From Methanolinea sp. UBA275 (GTDB lineage Archaea; Halobacteriota; Methanomicrobia; Methanomicrobiales; Methanospirillaceae): a stretch of DNA of 25,433 nucleotides. Made by a program: the position numbers and the translations under genes. Below, in pieces: positions 1-7,011 of the stretch. Each line of letters begins with the position of its first letter. Positions within the stretch are counted from its first letter, which is position 1. The notes beneath the pieces were generated by a model, which saw nothing but the letters and a program-made list of their open reading frames with translations, searched no databases and was not told the DNA's origin. The DNA lies in assembly GCA_002506105.1 (NCBI GenBank), contig DAWU01000051.1:1-25433 (forward strand), given 5' to 3'.

Positions 1-92
1 AGTGAAATGAATTCAGGATATTACATAAAAAAAACATCATGAACTATTAAATTTAAATTATATAAAAATTTTTTTATGGTTTTTGGCATTTT

Positions 93-617
93 TTAATCTA
101 CCCTCACCATATTATATGTATCCACGTGGTAACTTTCACCCCATGGGTACGATCCTTGATGACATCCTTGAACTAAATAATACCCAGGAGTTGAAGCTAT
201 CCAATAACTACTGGCTTTAACTGAAGGGGTATTAGTCCGTGTCACAACAGTTTGTTTTAATGGTGAACCCCAATTGATTTGGTCGCTTGAATAATAGATT
301 GAAGATTGGACACCCATATAGGGCATAATTGTTAGGGGTGTTGTATAACTTTGGGAATAATATGAAATCCTATTTCCTATGACTGATGTTATCCTTGTTT
401 GATGTGTGATTGTAAAAGTTGAAAGAAGTGATCCGATTTTTGAAGTAAAATCGGACTCATGTGTATTCTGACTTTTTAAATCAATCTCTTTGCAAAAAGT
501 TGGTTGATTGAAAACATCAGACTGTTTATCTCCAACGATACTGCTAATGACAACCGTGTTTATCAAAACAATGATGAGAAACACAGTAATAGCCGTAAAT
601 TTGTTTTTCCTTACCAT
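93..617 (-). CDS. Small secreted or membrane-anchored protein, function unknown
   Basis: I do not recognise this family. The 174-residue product begins with a basic N-terminus (MVRKNK) followed by a hydrophobic stretch at about residues 9-28, so it is probably exported or anchored by a signal peptide. The rest is rich in Ser, Thr, Tyr and short beta-prone segments, with only two cysteines (C42 and C152) that could form one disulfide after export. The C-terminal part (about residues 137-173) has Trp, Gly and Tyr spaced as in many small extracellular beta-rich proteins, but I cannot name the domain. The ATG is preceded on the minus strand by AAAGGAGA five bases upstream, a strong ribosome binding site that supports both the gene and this start. 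The gene is clearly AT-richer than the methanogenesis operon, and no other gene is co-transcribed with it in view. It could be an accessory, recently acquired gene. The reading frame is sound; the role is unknown. Confidence 0.7.
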   Translation of the reverse strand: MVRKNKFTAITVFLIIVLINTVVISSIVGDKQSDVFNQPTFCKEIDLKSQNTHESDFTSKIGSLLSTFTITHQTRITSVIGNRISYYSQSYTTPLTIMPYMGVQSSIYYSSDQINWGSPLKQTVVTRTNTPSVKASSYWIASTPGYYLVQGCHQGSYPWGESYHVDTYNMVRVD

Positions 618-703
618 GAGATTCTCCTTTTATAACTTTTCCTCAAAGGCATAGTAAGGTGCTTAAACTACTAAACACAAACTTATCATGCCTACGGGCT
701 ACG

Positions 704-741
704 TGGGGGTTCAACTCCATCGCAAAGTGAGATAACCCCCA
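704..741. repeat. Inverted repeat with 8-bp perfect arms
   Basis: TGGGGGTT at 704-711 is the exact reverse complement of AACCCCCA at 734-741, with a 22-base loop. It sits in the gene-poor spacer upstream of the secreted-protein gene. It could be an RNA hairpin, a protein-binding site or a mobile-element remnant. There is no T-run next to it, so it is not an obvious terminator. Confidence 0.5.
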
Positions 742-784
742 GGTAACATTTCCGTCTTTCATCTCATATGTGATATACTTTTTC

Positions 785-813
785 ATAATAATAATAATAA
801 TAATAATAATAAT
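785..813. repeat. Trinucleotide microsatellite (ATA)9
   Basis: Nine uninterrupted ATA units are followed by AT. Simple trinucleotide repeats this long are uncommon in archaeal chromosomes. The tract lies in a gene-poor spacer and could vary in length between strains. Confidence 0.9.
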
Positions 814-965
814 TGCTACGCCTCCAATCAATCATTCGAACCTTTCAATTCTCATTGAATTACTGAATTGGTGCAGTAAAGGACTGGTTCCAGTTTTCAA
901 TGGTTCCTGGAGGGATACAAAAGAGCAGATTAGGAATGTCTTGGTATGTCGCTGCATGTTGAAGG

Positions 966-1013
966 GAGATAACTCTTCGGAATATCTCTCCGCACACGAC
1001 ACCCGGAAAAAAA
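966..1013 (-). terminator. Terminator of dapF (T7 run, then hairpin)
   Basis: On the minus strand seven T residues (1013-1007) follow the dapF stop codon directly. That is the usual form of an archaeal intrinsic terminator. Beyond it lies a hairpin with arms GAGATA (966-971) and TATCTC (983-988). The T-run is probably sufficient; the hairpin may be incidental. Confidence 0.5.
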
Positions 1014-1832
1014 TCAGAACGTGATCGTCCCCGAGAACACCGTCACCGCCGGCCCTTCCATCTTCGTCTCCGCTCCGAGAGAGATGGTGAGCGGTCCCCC
1101 GCGGGTCTCGACCTCCACGTTCGGCCCGACATATCCGAGGTGATGGGCAACCGCTGCGGCCGCCGTAGCGCCAGTCCCGCAGGAGAGTGTCTCATCCTCA
1201 ACACCCCTCTCGTAAGTCCGGATACGGAGGGAGTTCTCTCCCGTCCGCTGCACGAAATTGACGTTCGCCCCGTTGGGGAAGGTCGTGTGCTTCCGGATCG
1301 GCGGCGCTGACTCTGACACTGCAACCGAGTCAAGGGCATCGGTGAAGATCACTGCGTGGGGTACGCCCGTGTTGACCGCATACACCTCGAATCCCCCGAT
1401 CTCCTCTTTATACTCGCCATCGCCGGTTGCAGGAATATCTTTCCGGAGGAACTTCGGTTCTGGCATCCCGATGCTCGCCAAAAAGTCTTCGTCGTGGTAG
1501 GATATGTCTACCGGGATGATTCCTGCCAGGGTTTCTACCTTGCACGGGCCCTTGATGTATCCCTGGTCATAGGCATATTTTGCAAAGCAGCGGATCCCGT
1601 TCCCGCACATCTCGGCCTCACTCCCATCAGGCTGAAAGAGCCTCATCTTCAGGCCGGGTTGTTCGGAGAGCGAAAGGTACAGGACCCCGTCACCACCGAT
1701 TCCAAACCTCCTGTCAAGGTATATCTGGGCAAATTCTGCCTTCATCTCGTCCGGGATAGCCACGCATTCATACTCATCGATAAGGATGAAATCGTTGCCA
1801 TTCCCCTGTAATTTCGTAAAGTGTAACTCCAT
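1014..1832 (-). CDS. dapF: Diaminopimelate epimerase DapF
   Basis: Converts LL- to meso-diaminopimelate, the last step before decarboxylation to lysine; cytoplasmic and cofactor-independent. The protein has the two symmetrical halves of the family. The catalytic cysteine pair is visible as C78 in EMCGNGIRC and C220 in LSCGTGATA (numbered from the upstream ATG), and the N-terminal LQGNGNDFILID motif is present. Length, about 272 residues, is normal. Two in-frame ATGs lie at 1838 and 1832. GGAGGT at 1846-1841 stands only two bases from the first but eight from the second, so I choose 1832. Most methanogens lack a peptidoglycan wall, so the role here is lysine synthesis. The gene lies 145 bp downstream of the ribose-bisphosphate isomerase but appears to have its own promoter and a T7 terminator. 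Confidence 0.96.
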   Translation of the reverse strand: MELHFTKLQGNGNDFILIDEYECVAIPDEMKAEFAQIYLDRRFGIGGDGVLYLSLSEQPGLKMRLFQPDGSEAEMCGNGIRCFAKYAYDQGYIKGPCKVETLAGIIPVDISYHDEDFLASIGMPEPKFLRKDIPATGDGEYKEEIGGFEVYAVNTGVPHAVIFTDALDSVAVSESAPPIRKHTTFPNGANVNFVQRTGENSLRIRTYERGVEDETLSCGTGATAAAAVAHHLGYVGPNVEVETRGGPLTISLGAETKMEGPAVTVFSGTITF

Positions 1833-1896
1833 TCGCATGTACCTCCGGATTCTCCTGATATGCCACCCTCGTATGAGTGATTATGATGGCGTTCCT

Positions 1897-1910
1897 CTCT
1901 TATAACCTTT
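1897..1910 (-). promoter_or_regulatory. Probable TATA box and BRE of dapF
   Basis: Read on the minus strand the site is AAAGGTTATAAGAG: a purine-rich BRE followed by TTATAAG. Transcription would start about 26 bases on, near 1876, leaving a leader of about 40 bases that contains the GGAGGT ribosome binding site. Assigned from pattern and spacing only. Confidence 0.4.
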
Positions 1911-1929
1911 CAATCATCCGTCCGGCGAA

Positions 1930-1943
1930 TGACATTCATGTCA
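1930..1943. promoter_or_regulatory. Palindrome TGACAT-TC-ATGTCA upstream of the dapF TATA box
   Basis: Perfect 6-bp arms with a 2-base spacer lie about 25 bp upstream of the putative TATA box. The left half (GAATGACAT, 1927-1935) recurs as a direct repeat at 1971-1979. The arrangement fits the operator of a dimeric regulator, but no regulator is encoded nearby. Confidence 0.3.
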
Positions 1944-1983
1944 CACCCCCTTTCCCCTGCGATCCTGACGGAATGACATCCCT

Positions 1984-2925
1984 CTAATATTCTCCTATCT
2001 CCCAGCCGAGGATATCCCTGATGATGATGTAGGCCATCTGCGGGGGGATCGCCCCAGCCTCGGTCACGATAAGATCCACGTAATTCGCTGGGGTCACATC
2101 GAAGACCGGGTTCCTTACCCTTACGTGGGGGAGATCTGCTGACATCTCGGGAGAGAGGATCTCATCCGGGCCACGCTCCTCGATCTCGATGTACTCACCA
2201 AGGAGTGTCCTTGGAGCAAACTTGTAGGTCTCTGCGGCAACCATTATCCGGGTCCGGGCTTCGCTGGCAGCGAGCGCGATCTGCGATGTCCCGATCTTGT
2301 TGACTACCGCACCATTCACAGTAATCGCATCAGCACCCACGATCACAAGGTCAACCTCGTTCATGAAATACCGGGCTGCTGAATCTACGATGAAACTGGT
2401 GGGGATGCCCGCCCGATCGAGGGTTTTGATGGTCAGGTAGCCCTGGTTGCGTGGCCGGACTTCAGTGGCGAAGACGGAGATCTCCTTCCCTGTCCTTTTC
2501 GCCTCGATGATGCATGCGAGCGCCGCCTCCGAATTGCAGTGGGTGAGGAGGGTATCCCCGTCCCGTATATGCCGCGATCCTATCTCCGCGATCCGCTGCA
2601 CCGCCTGCTCGGAACCGGTCACGAACGCCCTGCACCGTTCCTGGAATCCTGCCTTCGCAGCTTCAACATCTGGATAAGGCACCCGGAGCGAGGACATCAC
2701 GGATCGGATGGCGTTTGGAAGGGAGACTGCGGTGGGGCGGGTCTCGGCAAGGAGCGAGGCCGCGTCGTTCATCCTTTTGAGATATTCCGTCAGATCGCGG
2801 GTGCTGATGGATGAGGAGTACTCATCAAGTGCGTTGACGGCAGCCCTTGCAATCCGTCCCGCACCACGTATCTCCATGCGCTTTATCTTCTCTGCAGTAT
2901 CAGCTAGCATCGTGGGCACTCTCAT
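1984..2925 (-). CDS. Ribose-1,5-bisphosphate isomerase (archaeal e2b2-type)
   Basis: Converts ribose 1,5-bisphosphate to ribulose 1,5-bisphosphate. In archaea this follows AMP phosphorylase and feeds form III RuBisCO or related carbon metabolism. The protein belongs to the eIF2B-alpha/beta/delta-like superfamily; the 313 residues match the short archaeal isomerases rather than translation initiation factors. The catalytic cysteine and aspartate known from the Thermococcus enzyme correspond to C130 (in LLTHCNSEAA) and D199 (in VGADAITVNG). The FATEVRPRNQG and NKIGT segments also fit the sugar-phosphate pocket. The start is ATG 2925, with ATG 2910 as an alternative. No clear ribosome binding site precedes either, and an AT-rich core about 25 bp upstream suggests a leaderless message. 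The neighbouring gene is divergent and shares the 46-bp spacer. A methylthioribose-phosphate isomerase assignment is less likely because of the close match to the e2b2 type. Confidence 0.9.
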   Translation of the reverse strand: MRVPTMLADTAEKIKRMEIRGAGRIARAAVNALDEYSSSISTRDLTEYLKRMNDAASLLAETRPTAVSLPNAIRSVMSSLRVPYPDVEAAKAGFQERCRAFVTGSEQAVQRIAEIGSRHIRDGDTLLTHCNSEAALACIIEAKRTGKEISVFATEVRPRNQGYLTIKTLDRAGIPTSFIVDSAARYFMNEVDLVIVGADAITVNGAVVNKIGTSQIALAASEARTRIMVAAETYKFAPRTLLGEYIEIEERGPDEILSPEMSADLPHVRVRNPVFDVTPANYVDLIVTEAGAIPPQMAYIIIRDILGWEIGEY

Positions 2926-2940
2926 ACTGAGTGCCGGTTA

Positions 2941-2960
2941 TGCCCAAATAAATATGAGGG
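2941..2960. promoter_or_regulatory. Shared bidirectional promoter core
   Basis: The spacer between the divergent genes starting at 2925 and 2972 has one AT-rich core, AAATAAATAT (2946-2955). Its centre is about 25 bp from both start codons, the normal TATA-to-start distance in archaea, so both genes could be leaderless and served by the same element. Inferred from spacing. Confidence 0.4.
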
Positions 2961-2971
2961 AAAATTGACCG

Positions 2972-3781
2972 ATGTCCATCGCCGTGGTCTTTGACAGTGC
3001 CGGAACTCTCCTGCATACCTACAGGGTTGCTAAGGACGTCAGGAGCGGCGAACTTCTGCCCGGCATCGAGACGGTAAGCCTCACATTCAGTTCGACAGAG
3101 CGGGTCCTTGTGGTTATTCATGTTCACTCCCGCGATGTCATCGCCACGCCAGGTGATATGCTCCTCTCTTCCTACCTCGTAGAGCATCAGGTGGGATTCG
3201 GGGTGAGCTGCACCCGGAAGGTGCTCACTGCAGATGATATCGCACATGCCCTTTACCATTCGGAGTATGCCACCATCGGGGACCTCCAGGACTGTATCCG
3301 GCATGTATGGAAAGTGTGCAAGAGAGAGGCGATGGTCGCGATGAACAGCGGCGTGATCGTGAACATGTCACTGCCAGGGATCGAGTTTGCCGTCACCACT
3401 GGAGGGCGACCATTCGAAGCAGCACGTGAAGTGATCAGTGATCTTCACCGCATGGGAATCCCTACCTACATCGCATCGGGTGATCGGGTCGCAAAACTCG
3501 AAAAGATCGCAGATTTCCTCGGAATTCCCCGGGATCGTGTCTTCGGGGTTGCGACTCCAACCGTCAAGGCGCAGATAGTTGCCGACCTCCAGGGAGAATA
3601 TGACAGGGTGGTGTTCGTTGGCGACGGAATCAACGACCTCTGTGCTTTGAAAAAAGCGGATGTTGCCATTCTCACCGAGGAGCAATCAGGAGAAAAACAT
3701 CGCGATCTCTATCAGGCTGCGGATCACGTGGTGCAGAATGTCCGCGAAGTGGTCGCCATCGTAAAAAAATTCAGGGATTGA
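2972..3781 (+). CDS. Soluble P-type-ATPase-like HAD phosphatase
   Basis: A cytoplasmic HAD-superfamily hydrolase resembling only the phosphorylation domain of P-type ATPases, as in the soluble methanogen proteins of the MJ0968 kind. Four motifs are visible: the nucleophile D8 in FDSAGTLL, SGD at residues 169-171, K199 in PTVKAQIV, and GDGIND at 217-222. The position two after the nucleophile, normally the acid/base Asp of HAD phosphatases, is Ala, as in phosphonatases; P-type ATPases also lack that Asp. So it may form a stable phosphoenzyme or use an unusual substrate. It has no membrane segments and no ATPase N-domain. The middle part, about residues 20-130, holds the cap-like region, with Cys at 80, 108 and 116. 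It lies 76 bp upstream of atwA on the same strand, which suggests but does not prove a link to MCR. The substrate is unknown. Confidence 0.82.
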   Translation: MSIAVVFDSAGTLLHTYRVAKDVRSGELLPGIETVSLTFSSTERVLVVIHVHSRDVIATPGDMLLSSYLVEHQVGFGVSCTRKVLTADDIAHALYHSEYATIGDLQDCIRHVWKVCKREAMVAMNSGVIVNMSLPGIEFAVTTGGRPFEAAREVISDLHRMGIPTYIASGDRVAKLEKIADFLGIPRDRVFGVATPTVKAQIVADLQGEYDRVVFVGDGINDLCALKKADVAILTEEQSGEKHRDLYQAADHVVQNVREVVAIVKKFRD

Positions 3782-3810
3782 TACCGGTATCTGCTATGGG
3801 GTGCCAGATG

Positions 3811-3822
3811 AAAAGTAATATG
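3811..3822 (+). promoter_or_regulatory. Possible TATA element for the atwA operon
   Basis: AAAAGTAATATG lies in the 76-bp gap before atwA. A start about 26 bp on would fall near 3844, just ahead of the AAGAGG ribosome binding site at 3846-3851. The element is weak, so the operon may also be read through from the HAD gene. Confidence 0.3.
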
Positions 3823-3857
3823 CGTAGAAGATCACATTGTCTAGTAAGAGGATATGA

Positions 3858-5471
3858 ATGAACCCGCTGATCACCGTTGAGAATCTCTGCATGGACTTTG
3901 ATGGGAAAAGAGTCCTTCACAATATTTCTTTTGAGATCGGTGAGGGAGAAGTGCTGGGGATCATCGGTCGCAGTGGGGCCGGGAAGACAGTGCTCATGCA
4001 CCTGATGAGGGGTGTTGAACAACCCCCCACGTCAGGTCGCATCGTCTACCATATCGCGGTGTGTGATCACTGCCCGTACCTTGGTGTGGGGAGCATGGCC
4101 GGGGCTGCATGTCCGCAGTGTGGGGCGAATTTGAGAAAGGCCGACATTGACCTCTGGAATGAACCGTCCGATGATATGCGGCGCAGGCTCATGACCCATA
4201 CCGCCATCATGTTCCAGAGGACGTTTGCCCTCTACGGGAATGACCGGGTTATCGAGAATGTGCTTCATGCCCTTGATGATATTGAATATCCCCAGGAGAA
4301 AGCGATCAACCGGGCCGCGGATCTCCTCGACCAGGTACGGCTTTCGCACCGGATGATGCATATCGCAAGAGACCTGTCCGGAGGTGAAAAACAGAGAGTG
4401 GTTCTTGCCCGGCAGATTGCCAAGGAGCCGTTCCTTCTCTTTGCAGATGAACCGACAGGCACCCTCGATCCAGAAACCGCCCACCTTGTCCATTCCATGC
4501 TGATAGAGGCAGCGGACAAGAACCACATGGGAATGGTTGTCACCTCACACTTTTCCCAGGTCATCAGTGAAGTGGCTGACCGTGCCATGCTCCTTACCGA
4601 GGGGAAGATCACGGCACTTGGGTCGCCTGAGGAGGTCATCCGCACCTTCATGGCCGGTCTCTCCGATACCGAAAAATTCGAGGTTCCGGAATTTGGAGGG
4701 GACATCATTATCGCCCGGGATGTATTCAAGCGATATATCTCTGTAGACAGGGGAGTCGTACGGGCGGTGAATGGGGTGAGTTTCGATGTCAAGGAGAAGG
4801 AGATATTCGGGATCATCGGAAAGAGCGGGGCTGGCAAAACAACTCTCTCCCGGATAATCGCGGGCATCATCGAGCCTACCACGGGGGAGATGGTCATCAA
4901 GATCGGTGATGATGCGGTTGATATGACCAAGCCAGGGATAGAGAACAGGGGGAGGGCAAAGAGCTATATCGGGCTGCTGCACCAGGAATATGACCTCTAT
5001 CCGCACCGGACCGTCCTTGATAATCTCACCGATGCCATCGGTCTTGAGTTTCCAAAAGAACTTGCAGTGAGGAAAGCGATCATCACCCTCAGGATGGCCG
5101 GATTCACTGAAGAAAAGAGCAGGGAGATCCTTGATCGTTTGCCCGGCCAGCTCTCTGAAGGCGAGCGGCACAGGGTCGCTCTCGCCCAGGTCCTCATCCG
5201 TGAGCCGAGGGTCGTCATCCTCGATGAACCGACCGGGACCATGGATCCCCTGACCAAGATCGATGTGAAACACTCCATCATGCACGCACGTGACGAGATG
5301 GATGAGACCTTCATCGTCGTGTCCCACGACATGGAGTTTGTGCGTGACATCTGCGATCGCCTGGCCCTCATGCGGGGCGGCAAGATCATCCAGGTGGGTA
5401 AAACTGCCGATATCCTGGCCCTCCTGACCGACGAAGAACGAGACGTCATGGCAAAACCTCCCGCTTCCTGA
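3858..5471 (+). CDS. atwA: Methyl-coenzyme M reductase component A2 (AtwA)
   Basis: ATP-binding component of the system that reductively activates MCR, bringing F430 to Ni(I). It has two ABC-type nucleotide-binding domains and no membrane segments, as expected for this soluble protein. Domain 1 has Walker A at 37-44 (GRSGAGKT), signature LSGGE at 173-177 and Walker B DE at 197-198. Domain 2 has Walker A at 321-328 (GKSGAGKT), signature LSEGE at 432-436 and DE at 456-457. Domain 1 also carries an inserted CxxC...CxxC (C69, C72, C85, C88) that looks like a zinc-ribbon or metal site. The 537 residues are normal for the family. ATG 3858 follows AAGAGG (3846-3851); an out-of-frame ATG at 3854 soon meets a stop. 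It heads the marker operon, ending 10 bp before mmp3. Known work places A2 with McrC and markers 3, 7 and 17. Confidence 0.95.
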   Translation: MNPLITVENLCMDFDGKRVLHNISFEIGEGEVLGIIGRSGAGKTVLMHLMRGVEQPPTSGRIVYHIAVCDHCPYLGVGSMAGAACPQCGANLRKADIDLWNEPSDDMRRRLMTHTAIMFQRTFALYGNDRVIENVLHALDDIEYPQEKAINRAADLLDQVRLSHRMMHIARDLSGGEKQRVVLARQIAKEPFLLFADEPTGTLDPETAHLVHSMLIEAADKNHMGMVVTSHFSQVISEVADRAMLLTEGKITALGSPEEVIRTFMAGLSDTEKFEVPEFGGDIIIARDVFKRYISVDRGVVRAVNGVSFDVKEKEIFGIIGKSGAGKTTLSRIIAGIIEPTTGEMVIKIGDDAVDMTKPGIENRGRAKSYIGLLHQEYDLYPHRTVLDNLTDAIGLEFPKELAVRKAIITLRMAGFTEEKSREILDRLPGQLSEGERHRVALAQVLIREPRVVILDEPTGTMDPLTKIDVKHSIMHARDEMDETFIVVSHDMEFVRDICDRLALMRGGKIIQVGKTADILALLTDEERDVMAKPPAS

Positions 5472-5481
5472 AGGGTCCTTC

Positions 5482-7011
5482 ATGATCACCCTTCTTATCG
5501 ATGGAAAACCGCAGGCGATCAATGACGGAGCCAGGTTAACCGATATCCTGCCGGGCCGCGACCAGGCATGCTCTGTTGCGATCATCCGCCCCGGTGCCCG
5601 GGAATCAGCGGTAACAGGCAGCATGCGGCTTGACACCACGGCCGGGGAAGTGGTTGTTGATCTCAATCCGGACGGGCGGAAGCTGTTCGACACTCCACAT
5701 CTGGAGCTCCCTATTGAGATCCACTGGCAGGACAGGTATGCAGCAGCATTCGGACCTTTCCCCTCGTCATTTACCCCGGCCCGGGCCCCCGCGTTATATG
5801 AGAGGGGCGATGTCATCCTTGGCTGCGGCGGCTATGATCCGGGACGGTCGTATCTCATATTTTCCCGGAGCCGCCACACGTCAGATCTCGGGGCTCCGGC
5901 AGGTGGCGGGGTGATTGGCCAGGTTGTCAGCGGCAGAGGAATCATCGACCGCTGGGGAACCGGCGATCAGATTCGCACCGCTGCTCCCATTGTCAGCTGG
6001 GCTGATACCAGCCGATCGTTCACCACCAATGATCCCGATCTTCTTTTGGAGGACGGTATGGAGATCATCTCCTTCCTCCGCATCACCTCACAGGGATACA
6101 GCGGGAATCACATCGCCGATATCTCCGCTGCTGAAAGTGTCGAGCATATGCTTCTTGCCCTCGCTGACGGCCACTTTATGGTGGAGAGGTCCGCGAGCAC
6201 CCATATCCGGGATAACAGGAAAGCAGGCACAGATGTGCAATACGAGGTCAAACTGCCCCGGAGGGAGGGGGCTGTCACCATGAGAACGAGCGGAAGATCC
6301 AGAGGTGCTCTGTTCATCTATATTCAGGACCTCCCAGGATCAACTACACACACGATCACCGGCCAGGTGACCCATGGACTCGAGCTTGCACGCCTGGCAA
6401 AAGAGGGTGAAATACTCTGCGTGCAGGTAGATCCTCCCAGATTCGATCTCATCGGTGTACCCGTTGAGAGGGCGCTCGAAATCGCGTCGTCCCGGGGAGT
6501 CCGGGTCAAGGGAAACATTGAGGATTCGAGCCTGGTTGTCGTTGAACAGGAACCTCCCACCACATTGCAGAGCCTCTTTTCAAAAGAAGTGACTGTAGGC
6601 GTCGTGTCCCTTGAGCAGGTCATCGATATCGAACTTGATGACACGGCAGCTCCCGACTCGTGTGATATATTCCGTCGCCTTACGGGGTTAAATCTCCACG
6701 ATGTGGGAAGGATCCCCTTCTTCTTTACTTTCGATGATGTATTCCTCTTCAAGCCCAAGATCCCCAAAGGTGTGAATATCAATCCTGAGAATACCCCGAT
6801 CGACCACGTCTCTGCGGGTATTCTCGCGATTACCAACGATTCACGGAAGAGTGCAGGATTGGTGGGGGTCCGCACAACAGATAATAGCGAGTTCGGGCCG
6901 ACCTCTGAACCATTTGAGAGTACCAATATCATTGGAAAGGTCCGAGATCTGGACAAACTCCCTCTGCTGAAGGAGAAAGAGATTGTTTTTATCAGGGAAG
7001 TGAAGTCATGA
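5482..7011 (+). CDS. mmp3: Methanogenesis marker protein 3 (UPF0288)
   Basis: A protein of the methanogen-specific marker 3 family, reported as part of the MCR activation complex with A2, McrC and markers 7 and 17. The 509 residues match the usual size. The N-terminus (MITLLIDGKPQ...) looks like a small beta-grasp or ThiS-like start. The C-terminal part, about residues 440-490 (HVSAGILAITNDSRKSAG through the EFGPTSEPFES segment), resembles a cyclophilin-like beta-barrel. It has few cysteines, with no cluster motif of its own, so a scaffold role is more likely than a redox one; that is inference. The ATG follows GAAGGG by a few bases. The stop overlaps the mmp6 start in TCATGA (ATGA overlap at 7008-7011), which points to translational coupling. 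Confidence 0.93.
   Translation: MITLLIDGKPQAINDGARLTDILPGRDQACSVAIIRPGARESAVTGSMRLDTTAGEVVVDLNPDGRKLFDTPHLELPIEIHWQDRYAAAFGPFPSSFTPARAPALYERGDVILGCGGYDPGRSYLIFSRSRHTSDLGAPAGGGVIGQVVSGRGIIDRWGTGDQIRTAAPIVSWADTSRSFTTNDPDLLLEDGMEIISFLRITSQGYSGNHIADISAAESVEHMLLALADGHFMVERSASTHIRDNRKAGTDVQYEVKLPRREGAVTMRTSGRSRGALFIYIQDLPGSTTHTITGQVTHGLELARLAKEGEILCVQVDPPRFDLIGVPVERALEIASSRGVRVKGNIEDSSLVVVEQEPPTTLQSLFSKEVTVGVVSLEQVIDIELDDTAAPDSCDIFRRLTGLNLHDVGRIPFFFTFDDVFLFKPKIPKGVNINPENTPIDHVSAGILAITNDSRKSAGLVGVRTTDNSEFGPTSEPFESTNIIGKVRDLDKLPLLKEKEIVFIREVKS

Larger units (their letters stand above)
618..1013. other. Gene-poor AT-rich spacer with repeats
   Basis: About 400 bases lie between the secreted protein and the end of dapF. 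Short frames exist on both strands (minus 831-643, plus 770-1024), but both run through the ATA microsatellite, giving an artificial poly-isoleucine stretch, and neither has a ribosome binding site or a recognisable sequence. What can be seen is the microsatellite at 785-813, an 8-bp inverted repeat at 704-741 and a small hairpin at 966-988. The segment may hold a decayed gene, but I see no intact one. Confidence 0.6.

Noticed and set aside
702..722. GGGTTCAACTCCA resembling a tRNA T-arm, possibly a tRNA remnant used as an attachment site
   Set aside because: The five-base stem does not close (GGGGG would need CCCCC after the loop but CCATC follows), and no acceptor, anticodon or D-arm can be found.
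643..1024. Two short frames through the microsatellite with poly-isoleucine N-termini
   Set aside because: They overlap on opposite strands, get their isoleucine run from the ATA repeat alone, lack ribosome binding sites and resemble nothing known.
1356..1811. Long plus-strand frame opposite dapF
   Set aside because: It is a shadow of dapF, which has its catalytic motifs and ribosome binding site on the minus strand.
4545..5816. 423-codon minus-strand frame opposite atwA and mmp3
   Set aside because: It crosses the boundary of two well-supported genes, has low-complexity charged composition, and arises from the high-GC codon bias of the plus strand.
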